Shown here piece after piece: positions 38,460 through 52,084 of a stretch of 64,000 nucleotides of DNA. The position numbers were made by a program, and so were the translations under genes. The notes under the pieces were generated by a model. That model had not been told where the DNA came from, did no database searches, and saw nothing but the letters and a program-made list of their open reading frames with translations. Numbering within the stretch: the stretch's first letter is position 1; each line of letters begins with the position of its first letter. Source of the DNA: Sclerodactyla briareus (taxonomy: Eukaryota; Echinodermata; Holothuroidea; Dendrochirotida; Sclerodactylidae). The DNA is taken from contig JAODTK010005892.1 in NCBI GenBank assembly GCA_026419785.1, positions 62,001-126,000 on the forward strand, in the 5' to 3' direction.

Positions 38460-39540
38460 GCATTGCATTCATAAAAAAAACAATACAATGGAAATTGGTA
38501 CGACCTGTCGTACAGAATTCGAAAAAAAAAAAAGACAAACAACAACGATAACATTATACCAGTAATCAGGCGGTAGGAAAAGTCGTGGACGGTACAGCAA
38601 TGCAGAGAGGGAGAAGTAGTTACAGTGCGCGTTGTCCGGCTGGTTTGAACTATAGCGCCTCCGGAAAGGCAATATTCGAAAATTGAATACCCAGGATGGC
38701 TGGGGTCCTCGACTATGCACTGGGCTTTTCTTGCCACTCGTTTCACATACAATATCATCTAGGGAGGAAAGGTCACATCCGATAATTTTGGTGGCTGTAT
38801 GTACACTTCGCCGGAGGAGGTGGTTTTCTTCTCATCTGTTGCACTGGTGTAACAGATGTGAACGAAGTGTGAAAATACTCCCGACACAGCCCGGTTTAGA
38901 ACTTACAATAGCTCCGACGAACATGGATGATCGCACAGACGCAAGAAAATAACTCTGCGGGAGCCCTTCTCACAATCGCACTACATGAAGCATTCCCATT
39001 TCCAAAACATTCGAATGTATACTGCCTAAGTATAAAGTGTCAACAATGTTTGCTCGGTGCCGTGTTCTAAACAAAGGGAGAGGCTGCTGGGGGGGATTAA
39101 CGGCGATGAAATCAATAATTATTCTCTTGCTTTTTTCGACATTGAGCTGAAGGTGTTTCATTGCACCAGGAACCAAGCTGACACTGCTCTTGTAGTTAGC
39201 CTCAGTATGTGAATAAGACCAACGCAGGCTGTGTCGTCAGCCACTCAGTTATAAAGCAGTCAGGAAATAGGCGAACAATCTGACGTGAGCATGGTGAAAA
39301 CATAGGGGCGAAGAGAAAATTATGCAACCCTCCGAGGCGCACCCATGTTAATTTCAATTGACTTGGAATAATTCTGGCCAATTTTTACCGCTGAGTCGCT
39401 CTACTAGAAAGTCCAAAATCCAGTCACACAGAGGTTTGATAGTTTCAGATAGCTACCAGTGTGTCATGTAGTTTAAAAAAAAGGTGAGATAGTATTAAAG
39501 CGGAACTGCCAAGGTCACACGAATAAACAGCAGGACAATT
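38460..39540 (-). mobile_element. LINE fragment, C-terminal half of reverse transcriptase ORF
   Basis: Reading down the minus strand: a CDWILDFL-type segment near 39420, INMGAPRR near 39350 (usual NTGAPQG, motif B region), VADDTACVGLI near 39230 (the YADD/FADD catalytic motif), LQLNVEKSKRIIIDF near 39130, and the C-terminal EDPSHPGYSIF and LPFRRRYSS signatures near 38690-38640. This is a non-LTR retrotransposon RT and tail, of the type found in CR1/L2-like LINEs. The 5' part, including endonuclease, is missing. Several frame changes interrupt it. Confidence 0.8.
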
Positions 39541-40031
39541 AATTGGGACTTCTGTCCAAAAAGGTCCAATGGGTTGTTTATGGGTTCGATGTGGGACGGG
39601 TTTTCTTTCCACCGAGAAACGTTTATTTTTCTCTGTGAGTTGCGGGACGATAAGCTGGTCGAATTTGCCACAAAAGGCTAATTTACAGCAGTAAAAACAT
39701 GTCGGCAATTTGAAAAGCAAAATTATATCATTATTCTTTACCCTCTAAAAACGCTCTATAGGTTATTTCCCCCGGCAATTCGTACTTTAGTCAGTCATTA
39801 CCACTCTCCAAGGTCCGAGGAAATAGTGAAGGAAAAATCATCAAAAAATTGGACGAAAATGAATGGTTTCCCCAAACTCGGCATTTCTAAAGTGAAAATG
39901 CGTCTTGTGATTTTTTCCCCCTTGTCTTTAATAAACATTTCAAACCATTCCAGTCATCATTCTACAAATATTTTTATGTTAACTTTATTAACTTCCGCCA
40001 CGTATCACGTCTTGTGCCAGGTTTATTGCTT
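39541..40031. other. No recognisable feature
   Basis: Lies between the LINE fragment and the 5.7 kb tandem duplication. The open frame 39445-39720 (minus) is the tail of the LINE plus chance sequence. A plus frame at 39826-40146 has no recognisable domain. Confidence 0.4.
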
Positions 40032-40292
40032 CCTCAAACACTGTGTGAATGTCAAGGTCCTTGAATTGCGACTTGATTTTTTTTTTCCGAGAAACTATAG
40101 TCAGGGTCTCCCAAGGGTGTTAGTCAGTATGACTGAACTTCAATGATCGATTGAGCAATATTCTATGGAGCTTCCTCTCGGAAGTCTTGCAACGTGACTG
40201 GAAACAATGTCAATCTCCTTAAAGTGCGAGACTATGAATGACCAAAGGGATTTAGGTTTGTACATATAGAGTGCTTAGTGTGGTATCCAATT

Positions 40293-42880
40293 GTTTAGTT
40301 AGTTTATTTAGTTTAGTTTATTTAGTTTAGTTTAGTGAATAAGGGGTCAGGAAAGACTGTTCTTGACGCATCCACCACTCTAGAGAGAGCACAACAGTTT
40401 CGGACGACAATTCACTCATTGGAATCACTCATCTGCGAGAAAAAGATTTACGAATGTCCAATCGCAGCGCTTCCACGCAAGCTTGGGGGACAGTGGATTC
40501 TATTTGCAGTAACATTGGGAAAATCAAAGAAGTAGTGAGTGGAAAGACAGGCCAACGAGTCCATGGACAATTTTGAAAACCGGATCAAGTCACCCGAATT
40601 CGCCTTAGCTCCTGGTAGTAGGACCGAGACGCCTTAAGCTTTCTGTAGGATAAATTTTCAGACAGTCAATCCTTCCAGTTGCCCTACGATGAACGTTTTC
40701 AATTAACATGCTTGTCTTTTGCAAAGTTGGGATTCCACACTTGTACGAAATATTCCAGGTGCGGTTATCAACCACTGCTCAAACAGCCTGACCAACAATA
40801 TTCATTATTCAAGGAAAACTGAAACGTGACGTCTAACAGCAAGCATCACAATTAACTCTTATAGCGATTCGGCACACTGCTTAGAAAAGTTTCAACGAAG
40901 AATCAAACACAAAACCCCAAGAGCGTTTTCTGAATTTACCTCATGAATATTTTGGCCATTTAAATTGAAGGAAGCGTTGCGATTGTGAAAAACAACATGA
41001 ATCAAATTGCACTTGTCGACATTGGAAAAAACAGGGCCAGTCCGAAGACCATTTGGAAATTCTATCCGATCCCTTGAAAAATTTCAGCATCATCATTCGA
41101 ACCGACCCCCAATACAACTTGGGAGCGTCTGCGAAACTTCTTAACCCTGGACTGAAACGAACCTTAAGATCGTATATACGCCAGAGAGTAACGGCCCGAG
41201 AACGATCCCTGGGGAACACCACTCGTGCACCTTTTGCCAAGAAGGGACGACCGCCCCTTAATGACAAACTACGTTGTGTCCTATTATGAAGCCACTCACG
41301 AATCCCTTAAGGACATTCCCCTCGATGCACAAGATCTCAACTTGACGCAAGAGACGCTCATGGGGAAACTTGTCAAAAGCTTTCTGAAAGTCCAGGAAAT
41401 TATTACACACAGCATTGCCGTTGTCAATAGAACATGTAACCTCTTCCATAAATTCCAAGAGAATTCAGTCAAACAGGAACGATTTTTCCTAAACCATGCT
41501 GAGAATCCCGTAATCAGATATGATCATTGAAATAATCACCATATGATCCCGCAATGATTTATTACATTTACCTTGCAGACAACAATAGTAAGACTGACTG
41601 CCTGTAATTACAGGAAGAGAGACCGTGTTACTTTCTTGAAACTAGGAGAAACATTTGATCTCCTCCAATCATCCGGGACAAATACCTTCTTGAAGAGTCT
41701 TATTGAAAATATTAGCTAATGGAACCAGACAACTCGCGGAAAAGGATTTTAGTAAGAAAGGATGAACTCCGTAAGGACCAGGGAGGTTTATCACTTTTGA
41801 GCTTCTGCAGTCTACTTTACTAAACCAGGCGACCACACCATATTACCAATATATTATGCGGGAGAGGAAGAAGACGAAAAACCTGAAATAGGTTCACGGA
41901 AATTATCCAAGAGGTTCTCACTGAGTTAAAAACAGACGAGAAATAATCATTAGAACTAGAATCTCATGCTATCCCCCCTGATTGTACTACCCGGGAAGTC
42001 ACCGGAATTATCAAAGGACCAATGCTGTTCCTTGACTCTCTCCGTCCCCTCACATAGAGAAAAATGCACGAGGATTCTCCGTGATATTAGAGGCAATCTG
42101 CCTCTCAAAATCAAGTTTAGCACCAGAAACTAAACGCTGGGAAATGCTTTTGCTGAACTTTGAAATGCTCATGATCAGACACGGACCCAGAGAACGATAA
42201 AGTCGCCATAAAGGTCGCTAAGTTGATGGCCAGGGAAACTCACTATTCATCCAAAACATGGCTCTTCTTCTTACTGCGACGTTCTTCCAAGGAACGTTAA
42301 ACTTTCACTAAACTGAAATCCATTTCCAAGATGTCAACAGCATTCGTACTTTTACAATTACGCCAATCTATTTCGCTTAAAAAAACCAGAAAGGCAACGA
42401 CATTGGCTTCGTGAAAACAAGGAAACAAACGTCTACACTAGTGGGCTATTGAGCGACAGACAATTGATGGAAGCTAAAATATCGTGATCACTTGCACGAG
42501 CTTACCCAAGCTCTATAATTATCTATAGATCAGGAGTAAGACTGCTCAAAAACCCTAAATCCAAAATATTATGCTTTCTGGTAGGAAAATGTACAGGCTG
42601 AGAAAGGAAACAATCCTGCGTGACATTGAAAAAGCAAGATCCATGCTGGCCAATCAGTACCATAAACCAGAAATATCTGGATAATGAAATCAACCATAAT
42701 GATTGTTAGTGGTCCATCTGATGTTGAGAACATTGCGAAGTAGTCAGTCTTCTTGAAAAGTTTCAATTTTGTGACAAGTACTTTGATGACCCACAGTTCC
42801 ATTTACAGAAAATAATCTACCAGGGAATCGAAAAAAAAAGAGAGTCGTGTATCTTCCTACTATCTGATCTTGTAGAGTCA
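40293..42880 (-). mobile_element. CR1/Rex-like LINE, 5'-truncated, unit a
   Basis: Transcribed on the minus strand. The 3' end is marked by a tttag/taaac microsatellite (40293-40336). The RT core is clear at 41258-41458: IDNGNAVCNNFLDFQKAFDK, then FPHERLLRQVEIL (motif A, D of FLDFQKAFD). Downstream lies DRISKWSSDWPCFFQCRQVQ. Upstream, near 42700, TIIMVDF matches the endonuclease IIMGDFNY signature. The N-terminal part of the endonuclease and any ORF1 are missing. Frame changes are frequent, and unit b often keeps the frame where this copy does not, which fits sequence noise. Confidence 0.85.
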
Positions 42881-43339
42881 ATGGGATTATTGTTTGGTTA
42901 TACAAATTCTTCTGTTAATGTCTTATTCGGTTCCCAGCAAATCCCACATTTTAATATCTTCCAACTTCCATGACCATATCAGTATATGCTTACCAGTTGA
43001 TACCCAAGAGAAATCGTCAGGTATGTTGGTCTAACGGCGATCGATCGGAAATAAAGGTGTTAGTGGTATGTTTAGCTGGAGTTCCTGATCCAACTAAATG
43101 AGAATGGTAGGGATAACTGCATGACCGCCCAATATCATTGTATTACGATTTCAAAGAGTTGCTAGGGGAGTTTTGGAATATAATGACGCTTGCACTGCCT
43201 CCTTGTGGTGACCAAGTAAGCTTGAAAGGATCTTTTTGTCCCGGTTTGCCGTAGTCCGACGGTGTATTGTAGGGAAACATTTGTCAAGTATGCAGTGATT
43301 AAGATGAAGTTCGTTGCGTCATCAAGAATCTGGTCCAGG

Positions 43340-44400
43340 TAGGTCTCGATGTTAGATACGAGCGCGGCATTTGACACAGTCGATCATGGCATTCTGCTAA
43401 AACGCCTTGACGCCGTTTTGGGGATCGTGGTAGCGCTTTGGAATGGTTCGTTTCCTATTTGAATGGTTGGACAAGCCAGGTAAATGTACATGGTAATCTA
43501 TATGATCCGATCGTTGCGATGTGGTGTCCCCCAGGGGTCTTTACTCGGCCAATTCGTGCACCACCGACATCACTACTGTGGGCGAGATTAATCCGTAAGC
43601 ACAATATTAATTACCAACTATACGCTGAGTAGTCAGTTGTATGAGTCATTTGATCCCAGAGTCGAAGGCGATCTCCCTGCACTCCAATCAGCTTGCAAAC
43701 CTGTATTGTGAAGTGCGGGGTCCTGGATGAGTCAAAACCATATGAAACTAAAAAAAAAAGATTCATGCAGCATCAAATCAAAATCAAAAGCTGCTTCCAC
43801 CAATTCAACTTACTATTGGTGAATCCGATATTAATCCACTGTGCTGCTCCAAACCTCGGTGTTCTCTTAACTCCTCTATGTCTCATTTAGTTGACACACA
43901 GCACTATCTACAGACAATAGTTTAACTTCAAATTAGGAAACATAGGGCGTACCGCAGATTAATTGTTGCAACACTGTCACAATGAGTTCGCGCATTAGTC
44001 ATTCGGTCGATTATTGTAGCCCTGTTTTAGTAAACTGTCTTTAAAAGCCCAGGCGTTCTACAGCGTCTTCAGAATGCGAGCGCGGTATTTTCACGGCGAT
44101 GAAATCGCTCGAGCGATGAAATCGATTGTATTGTAGTCGTTTGGTGCGATGGTTACATTTATGTAGTCTGACGGAGTCGCTTTTGGCGATTCATTCTGTG
44201 ATGTGTAATGTTTTTCTCTCTCCACAAGGTATTACGGGAAGTGATGAAAAAATATGTAATTCTTTAAAGATGTACAATACATTTGATCTAAGATTATTTT
44301 CATTCCTTTCCGTGCTACACATGACATGTGAGGCAACAGCGACGAAACATTTATTATAACTTCCAAGCTTCTTTGCCAAATTAAATCTAAAAAGCAGGAT
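43340..44400 (+). mobile_element. LINE fragment, RT half, plus strand, unit a
   Basis: Begins abruptly at RT motif A: SAAFDTVDHGILLKRL near 43355-43405, then ALEWFVSYLNGWTSQVNVHG near 43430-43490. A KHNINYQLYAE segment (YADD motif region) follows at about 43600, and LRSWMTQNHLKL-like sequence further on. The C-terminal helical region extends to about 44.4 kb. The family resembles CR1/L2-type LINEs and is distinct from the minus-strand LINE next to it. Both lack their 5' ends and face away from each other. Confidence 0.8.
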
Positions 44401-45733
44401 ATTGGAGGCCATTACCCTGTTTTAACCGCAACCAGGTTTGCACTCTGATTTTGATTTTTACGAGCGAGAATGAAATGCTTGCTAATTACTCGGTCTGTGA
44501 ATTTTGTAGTCTTGTACAATGTAATTCTATAGTTTGTCGTTACAATATGTTTTCGAACAATTATATATGTTCTATTGCCAATAATACAGAACAATTTTTA
44601 GTCTTCCTGCGCTCGTAACGTAGCCAAGCATATACTAGTATACACAAAGCGTTAGACATAACGGTAAAGCCCCTGTGAGGTAGCCGAAGCGAAGGCGTCA
44701 GCTGCGGCGGCCGCTGCCAGGCTGCTGTGCAAAAGATATTTGAGGGTAGCAGGTAGCTATTACCAAGCGATTTACAGTGTCAGAGGTAAATATAGCAAAA
44801 AGATTAGTCCGCAAACTCTGCAGGAAAAATGACATTGCGCGATTTCGGTTTTGTAAGCCAACATGACGTAAACAAACAATGACTAAAGTGTCACGTGGGT
44901 CATTTCCTGTAGTTATAGTGGTGCTCTCCTCGAGCATTAACTTACGCGGCCAGGTGTTCGAAATCCGCCGCCGGCACTGTTTTCACCTTTCCTTGAGGAT
45001 GACTATTTTTTTCTGAGAAGGATAGTTTTGTAAATATTTAAGTTAGGCTAGCTGCGGCGCTTACGTGGCCGGTTTATAGGCATATGTAGGTCCACTGAGT
45101 TTTCCATATTTTTGGTTTGTTTTGCCAGGTCACCTCTATCACGACCCGAATCGGTGAAAATTTAATACATCAAGTGGAATTAAAGCCCAATTTAGCACAT
45201 TATTTATAAAGAAATCATTATATTTTTCAGTCAAGATAACGTTGGTGTTTAGTGTTTAACTATTGTGGGCCTGCGGATACCCAATCATTATTCAAGGCAC
45301 GGAAAAAAGGAACTCAAGGTAAGGTAGGCCCCCTCAGTACGGCGGTGTACTTGTTAATGTTTTCACAGGAGTATGTCACTTGTTTGTTTCCTCATTTTAT
45401 TGCAAAATTTCAAACCATATTCAACAAAGCACAAGTATGATGAAAAATTTATGTACCACCCCCAAAAACTCTGTACACGAGAATGGGGAACTGATTTGAA
45501 TAAAAATTCACAGAATTTAAAATATAAAAGAGAGGCTACGATCTTCCATCTATGTAAGTTTCAAACCGACACGGAATTAAGAAAATGTTACTTACATCAA
45601 CTGGAATTTATAAGCAGGGTCCTGACCTCGTAGCAGGCAGTATTCTCTCTGTGGTACATTTAGACGACGCGCCCGTAGTGTGTGACCTCCTACAATGAGC
45701 GGTGTGGTGGTTGCACAACGACCCCCGTCACGT
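44401..45733. other. Non-repeat DNA inside the 5.7 kb unit
   Basis: No gene recognised. Includes a GC-rich patch (about 44690-44730) and short frames on both strands. The matching stretch in unit b is about 50100-51459. Confidence 0.4.
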
Positions 45734-45989
45734 CCTCAAACCGTTGTTAATGTCAATGTATTGATTGCGACTTGATTTTTTGGTTCCGAAAAGCAAATTA
45801 TAGTCAGGGGCATCCCAATGGTTTAGCAGTATGACGGACCTCTCAATGCGTCTTCTTAGAGGCATATTTGGGAGGCTTCCCTCGGAAGTCTGTCACGTGA
45901 CTGAAAATGGTCAACTCCTTCAAATGCGAGACACGAATGACCAAGGATTTAGTGGTCAACTGCTAGAGTTCAGCGTTTGGTACCAATGC

Positions 45990-48540
45990 GTAAGTTATTA
46001 GTTTAGTTTAGTGAGTTTAGTTAGGGTAGTGAATACGGGTAGGAAAGAAGTTCTTGAACGCATTTTCACACTCTTAGAGAGAACAACAGTTCAGGAGACA
46101 ATTCCACTCATTGATCACTATCTGCGAGAAGGAAAATATTTAAGAATGTCCAATCGCAGCGCTTGCCCCGAAGTTGAGCGTGGCATCTATTTGCAGTACC
46201 ATTGGAAAATTCGACGGGTAGTGGAAGACAGGCATCGAGTCCATGACAATTTGAAAACCTGGATCAAGTCACCCCAGAATTCGCTTAGCTCCAGGTAGTT
46301 AGACCGAGACGCCTAATCGTCTTCGTAGGATAACTTTTTCAGACCGTAATCATTCCGTTGCCCTACGCTGAACCGTTTCAATAACTGTTGTCTTTTGCAA
46401 AAGTAGGGATTCACACCTGTTGTTAGAATATTCCAGTTGCGGTCTCCCCAGCTGCGCAAACAGCCTGACAACAATAATTATCAAGGGAAACTGACGGAGT
46501 CTAATCAAGCCAAGAATCCAATTACCTCTTCTAGCAGCTGGCCACACTGCTTAGAAAGTTTCAAAGAAGAATCAAAACAAACCCCCAGATTCTTTTCTGA
46601 AATGAAATACCTCTGCATAATTTGGCCATTTAACTTGAAGGGAAGCGGTGCGATGTGAAAACCAACATGCATAAACTTTGCACTTGTCGACATTGAAAAA
46701 AATTTGCCAGTCGGAGGACCATTTGGAAAATTTATCCAAGCCCTTTGAACAATTTCAGCATCATCAATTCGAACGACTCCCAATACACTGGTATCGTCTG
46801 CGCACTCTTAACCCTGGATGAAAAGATCTTCCAAGATCGGTCAAGATCGTCGAAAAGTACGGCCCCCCGAGAACGATCCTGGGGAACCACTATGACCTTT
46901 TGCCACAGAAGACGACCGCCCCATTAATGACAACTCGGGTTCCTATTATGAAAAGCCACTCAGAATCCACTTCAAGGACATTCCCCTCGATGCCAAAGCT
47001 CTCCAACTTGCGCAAGAGACGCCCATGAGGAACTTGTCAAAAGCTTTCTGAAAGTCCAGGAACATTGATCACCAGCATTGCCGTTGTCAACGAACAGAAC
47101 ATCTTCCCTAAATTCCACGAGATAGTCAAACCGAAACGGTTTTCCTCACCCATGCTGAGACATCCTAATCGACTAGCTCATGAAATAATCAACATATGAT
47201 CCCGAGATTATTCCAGTGAATGCAGACCACACTGGTAAGGCTGACTGGCCTGTAATTACAAGGAAGAGACCGCTTTCCTTTCTTGAAAATAGGAGAAACA
47301 TTGTCTCCTCCAATCATCCGGGACAATACCTTCTGGCCCAGAGGCGGATTGAAATTAATAGCAATGGAACAGCCAACTCGTCGGCAAAGGATTTAGGAAG
47401 ATAAGCGATGAACTCCTCAGGACCAGGAGGTCTATCACTTTTAAGCTTCTGCAGTTTCTCCTTACTAAACCAGGCGAGCACACCAATATTACCAATATTA
47501 TGGGAGAAACCCTGCAAATAGGCACGGAAATTGTCCGAGTTCTCATGAGTAAAAACAACGAAAATAATTATTGAGAACCCATAGCCATCTCTGGCTATCG
47601 CGTATTGTACTAACTACCACCACCCGAGTCGGAATCTATCGAAAGACCAATCTTGTCCTTGACCCTCGATCCACGTCTCCTTCCCCTCACATAAGAAAAA
47701 ATCACGAGGATTCTCTCTTGATATTAGAGGCAACTGCCTCTCAAAATCAAGTTTACACAGAAACTAAACGCTGGAAAGCTTTTGCTGAACGTGAAATGCT
47801 CTAGATCAGCCACTGACCCAGAAGAACGATAAAGTCCGCCATAAATGTCGCTTATGTTTGATAGCCAGGAAAACTTCCCTAGTCATCCAAGAAGGCCTGC
47901 TCTTCTTACTTTACTGCCGACGGTTTCCTTTCCCTCCCCTCCAAGGAACTAAACTTTCATAAATGAAACCATTCCCAAGAGTCAACACATTCGTACTTTC
48001 TAAACATTAACCGCCAATCTATTTCGCTAAAACACCTAGAAAGGCCATCGACATTGGCCATCGCGAAACGAGGAACAAGCCTCTACACTCTGTGGGATTT
48101 GACGGAACAAGAACTTGAAAGCTTAAAATATCTGTGATACTTGCACCGAGCTTATACCCAAGCTCTCTCTCTACATTATCTATAGCATCTGGATCACTGC
48201 TCAAAACTAAAATCCAAAATATTATGCTTTCTGTAGGAAAATGTACATGCTTAGAAAGGAAACAATCCTGCGTGACATTGAAAAAAGCCAGATCCATGAC
48301 TGCCTCTAGTACCATCAGACCAAGAAATATTGGTAATTGAAATCACCCATAATGATTGTTATTGGTCCCCCATCTGTGTTGAGAACATGCGAAGTAGTAC
48401 TTCTTTGAAAGTGTCAAATTTTTGTGATCAAGTTTCTCTGTAGTACCCAACAGTTTCATTCACATTTACAGAAAATACTTTTACCAGGGCATCGAAAAAA
48501 GAGAGTTCGATGTAATCTTCCTACGCTCCTGGATCTTGTA
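45990..48540 (-). mobile_element. CR1/Rex-like LINE, 5'-truncated, unit b
   Basis: The 3' microsatellite (gtttagttta) is at 45990-46035. On the minus strand, in order: endonuclease motif TIIMGDFNY near 48350; LVLSSDPDAIDNV and LGASITDILSFQV within 48019-48315 (the usual SDHD region); RT N-terminal KLKSDRPPGPEEFIAYLPKS within 47314-47517; and the RT thumb with FISEKNLGVCFDSSLKLSK within 46505-46783. Order and content fit the second ORF of a CR1-group LINE. It is interrupted in several places and lacks its 5' part. Confidence 0.85.
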
Positions 48541-48999
48541 GATTGTTCAAGTGTTGGAAGTATTGTTGGTTATACCATTCGTCTGTTAATGTCTCTCTTC
48601 CCAGCAAAAGCTCCCACATATTTCATATCTTTCCAACTTCCATTACCATATCAGTATAGTGTACAGTTTGATACCCAAGAGAAAGCGTCACGTATTGGTT
48701 GGTCTACTGCGATAAGGTTGTTAGTGGTATTGTTTTGCGCTGTATTCGATCACAACGACTGAGTGGTAGGATAACTGCATGATCCGCATCAATATCATTT
48801 CATCCGATTTCAAAGGTTTTTGCTAGGGGAGTTTTAGAATAATGCCCTAATGCACTGCTCCTTGTGGTGCCCCATGTAAGTCTTGAAAGGAGTCCCGGTT
48901 TTTGCCCTCTAGTCGTACGGTGTAGGAAACATTGTAAGTAGTCGTGATATCAGATGAATTTCGGTCGTCATCAAGAATCTGGTCCAGGTGGGTCATCGT

Positions 49000-50100
49000 A
49001 TGTTAGATAGATCTCGGCATTTGGACAACAAGTCGATCATTGCATTCTTCGAAAACGCCCTTGACAGAAACGTTTTTGGGTTGTGGGTAGCCTTGGAATG
49101 GTTCGCTTCCTATTTGGAATGGTTGGACAACACCAGGTAAATGGTAACTTTTCACCTATCTGATCCGATCGTTGCTTTGTGGTGTCCCCGCCCCAGGGGT
49201 CTGTACCGTCCCAATTTTTTCACCACCTCCATCACTCTGTGTTCGAGATATCCGTAAGCCATATTAATTACCACTTTATGCCTGATGATATTCCGTTGTA
49301 TGTGTCATTTGATCCCAAAGTCGAAGTCGATCTCCGTGTCACTCTTAATCAGCTTGCAACCTGTATTTGTGAATTGCGGTCCTGGATGAGTCAAAACCAT
49401 CTGAAACTAAAAAAAAAAGTTATTCTTGCAGCACAAAGCAAAATCAAATGCTGCTTCCACCAATCAAACTTCCTATGTGAATCCGTATTATCCCACTGTT
49501 GCTGCTTTTGCTTGCTCGCAAAACCCTCGGTGTTCTCTTTAACTCTCTAATGTCATTTAGTGACCACATCCTCATCTAAGACAATCTGTTAACTTCCTAA
49601 TTAGGAACATATGGCGTATCCGCAGATATAATGATGTCAACACGTGTCCACCATGTTTTCGCGCATTAGTTCATCTCGGCTTCGATTATTGTAACGCCCT
49701 GTTTTTTTCCGTAAACTGTCCTTTCAAAAACCCGGCCGTTCCTACAAGCGTCTTTCAGAAGAGCGCTGCCGCTTTATTTTCACGAGCGAAATGAAATCCG
49801 CTCCGAGCGATCATGAAATCGCTTGTATTGAGTCGGTTTTGGCGTGGCGTGGTTACCTTTCTTGTAAGTCTTGGACGACAGTCGCTTTTGCGATTCATTC
49901 TGTTATGTGTAAATTTTTTCTTTATCTCCACAAGTTTATTCCGGACGTGATGAAAGATTGTAATTTTATTAAAGATGTAAAATACATTTGATCTAAGATT
50001 ATTTTTAGTCCTTTCTGGCTACACATGACAACATTGTGGGCAAGCGACGTACACATTATATCACCTTTCAAGCTTCTTCCCATATTAAAATCTAAAAAGA
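49000..50100 (+). mobile_element. LINE fragment, RT half, plus strand, unit b
   Basis: Counterpart of 43340-44400. The frame 49179-49550 contains INYHFMPDDIPLYVSFDP (catalytic DD in the YADD position) and ATCICELRSWMSQNHLKL, standard LINE RT segments. It starts at motif A near 49020 and fades out toward 50.1 kb. Confidence 0.8.
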
Positions 50101-51459
50101 AGCCGGAATTGAGCCATTACCTGTTTTAACCGCAACCAGGTTTGCACGCTGATTTATTTTTACGAGCGATGAAATCGCTTGCTATTTACTCGGTCCTTTG
50201 ATTTTGTAGTCTTGTACCAGTTAATTCTTATTTTGTCGTTACAATATTTTTCGAACCATTAATATATTGTTTCTATTGCAATGATACAGAACAATTTTTC
50301 TAGTGTTTCCTGGCGCTTCCCCGTTTTAACGTATGCCCACCTATACTACGTATAATACAAATGCGTTTAGCCCTAACGTTTACAGCCCCTGGGAAGGTTA
50401 GCCGCAGCGAAGGCCTTCAGCTGCGGCGCTGCCTGCTTGCTGTGCAACGATATTGCGTGTTAACTGTTACTTTCCCGCGATTTACAGTTTTGTTCGATGG
50501 TACCTATTAAGCAAACAATCGTACTAACTTGCAAGATAAAATGACAATGCACGCGAATTCGGTTTGTAATCCAACGTACGTAACAACAATGACTAACGTG
50601 TCACGTGGGTCATTTCCTTAGTATGTGGTGCTCTCCTCGAGCATTAACTTCGCGGGCCCGTTCTAAATCCCAGCGCCGGCACATGTTTTCCCTTTCTCCT
50701 TGAGGATGACTATTGTCTTCTGAAATAAGGATAATTTTTTGTAAATTTATTTTAAATGTTGGCTAGCTTCGGCCCGATTACTGTGGCCTGTTTATAGGCC
50801 ACTGTAGTCCTACTGAGTTTCCATTCCTATTTTTTGGTTTTGTGTGCAGTCACCTCTATCAGGACCGAACCGGGAAATTTAAACACGTGGAATTAAAGCC
50901 CAATTGAGCACATTATTATAAAGAACTAATTTATTTTCCTGTAAAGATACGTTTTGTTTTCGGGTTCACTCTAATGTGGGCCCGGAGGTACCCAAATCAT
51001 ATTACCGGGGCCCGAAAAAGCGAATCACAACGTAAGGTTAGTGCCCCTATACGGTTTCGGTGGACTGTTTTCCTGAGTGTTTTCACAGGATTATGTCAAA
51101 TTGGTTTTTGTTTTTCTCATTTATTGCAACTTTCAAACCAAGATATTCACAAGCACAATTGATGCAAAATTTACTTTTTAACAACTTTGTCACACTGAAT
51201 GGGGAACCTATTTGAATACAATTCCACAGAATTTCTTACGATAAAAGTAGCTACGCTCTTCCCGTCTATGTAAGTTTCAAAACGATCCACGGCACTTGAA
51301 AAATGTTACTTTACACTTCCACTGGCCTTTAATCAGCAGGGTTTTCCTTCCTTGACCTACTGTATGCAGGCAGTCTTCGCTCTGTTGCGTACATAGTACG
51401 CGCGCGTAATGTTGGTACCTCTACAGCGGGTTGCGTGTCTGCACAACTACCTGTCACGT

Positions 51460-52084
51460 TTACCTAAGGCACCCCCTCGAATAGGGCAAAGTCATACGTA
51501 TCACCTACTCCTTTTACTTTGAGGCCTTATATTAAAGTCACCGCGGAATCACCTCAAATCGAAAATCTTCAATGCACACGGCATTAATCCGGGACACCCT
51601 TCCAAAATCGATCACCCTTTAATGTTTCACATTTCGTCGTGGCGAAGCATGATGCGTAGCATTCTGGTTAACGCTAAGCAGGCGAGTGAGTGCAAAACCC
51701 CCTTCATTATGACGTCACTGGTTGACGATTCCCAAGCGTATTGTTTTTAAGAATCTGTTTTTGTATAACAAGTGTCTAAACAATCTAGCGCCTCTTACTT
51801 AAGTTGCCATCCGGCAAAGTACGTCCCAGTACGTACTTTAAGGTCATCCGCAGATCGTCCCTTTGGTGATTCCAAACCGTTAGTAGATATGCCGTCTCGG
51901 CGATAGGCGATTTTAACTACTACTCTGTCAACGAGTGGAATAAGTTTTCCTCGTTTTGCACGTTTCCGCTGCTCACTGTCAATTTTTAAGAGGTTCCTCA
52001 AACTCATCTTAATCGATTTTGCTTTTTTGTATACGCTGTGATGCTTCTGTGAACAGCGTTTCTAAATTCTTATTTTATATTATT
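51460..52084. other. Unassigned stretch left of the foldback
   Basis: Contains a 70-codon minus frame (51795-52007), basic and without a recognised domain. No continuation of the LINE found right of the foldback was seen here. Confidence 0.4.

Larger units (their letters stand above)
40032..45733. repeat. 5.7 kb direct tandem duplication, unit a
   Basis: Opens at 'cctcaaac' and ends just before the next 'cctcaaac' at 45734. It matches 45734-51459 over its full length, with the same two LINE fragments and the same trailing non-repeat DNA. The two units differ mostly by small gaps. Confidence 0.9.
45734..51459. repeat. 5.7 kb direct tandem duplication, unit b
   Basis: Opens at 'cctcaaac' and ends with 'ctgtcacgt' at 51459, matching the 'cgtcacgt' at the end of unit a. 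Length is 5,726 bp against 5,702 bp for unit a. Small gaps dominate the differences. Confidence 0.9.

Noticed and set aside
38683-38952. 89-codon plus frame
   Set aside because: It is antisense to the LINE C-terminal signatures read on the minus strand in the same interval.
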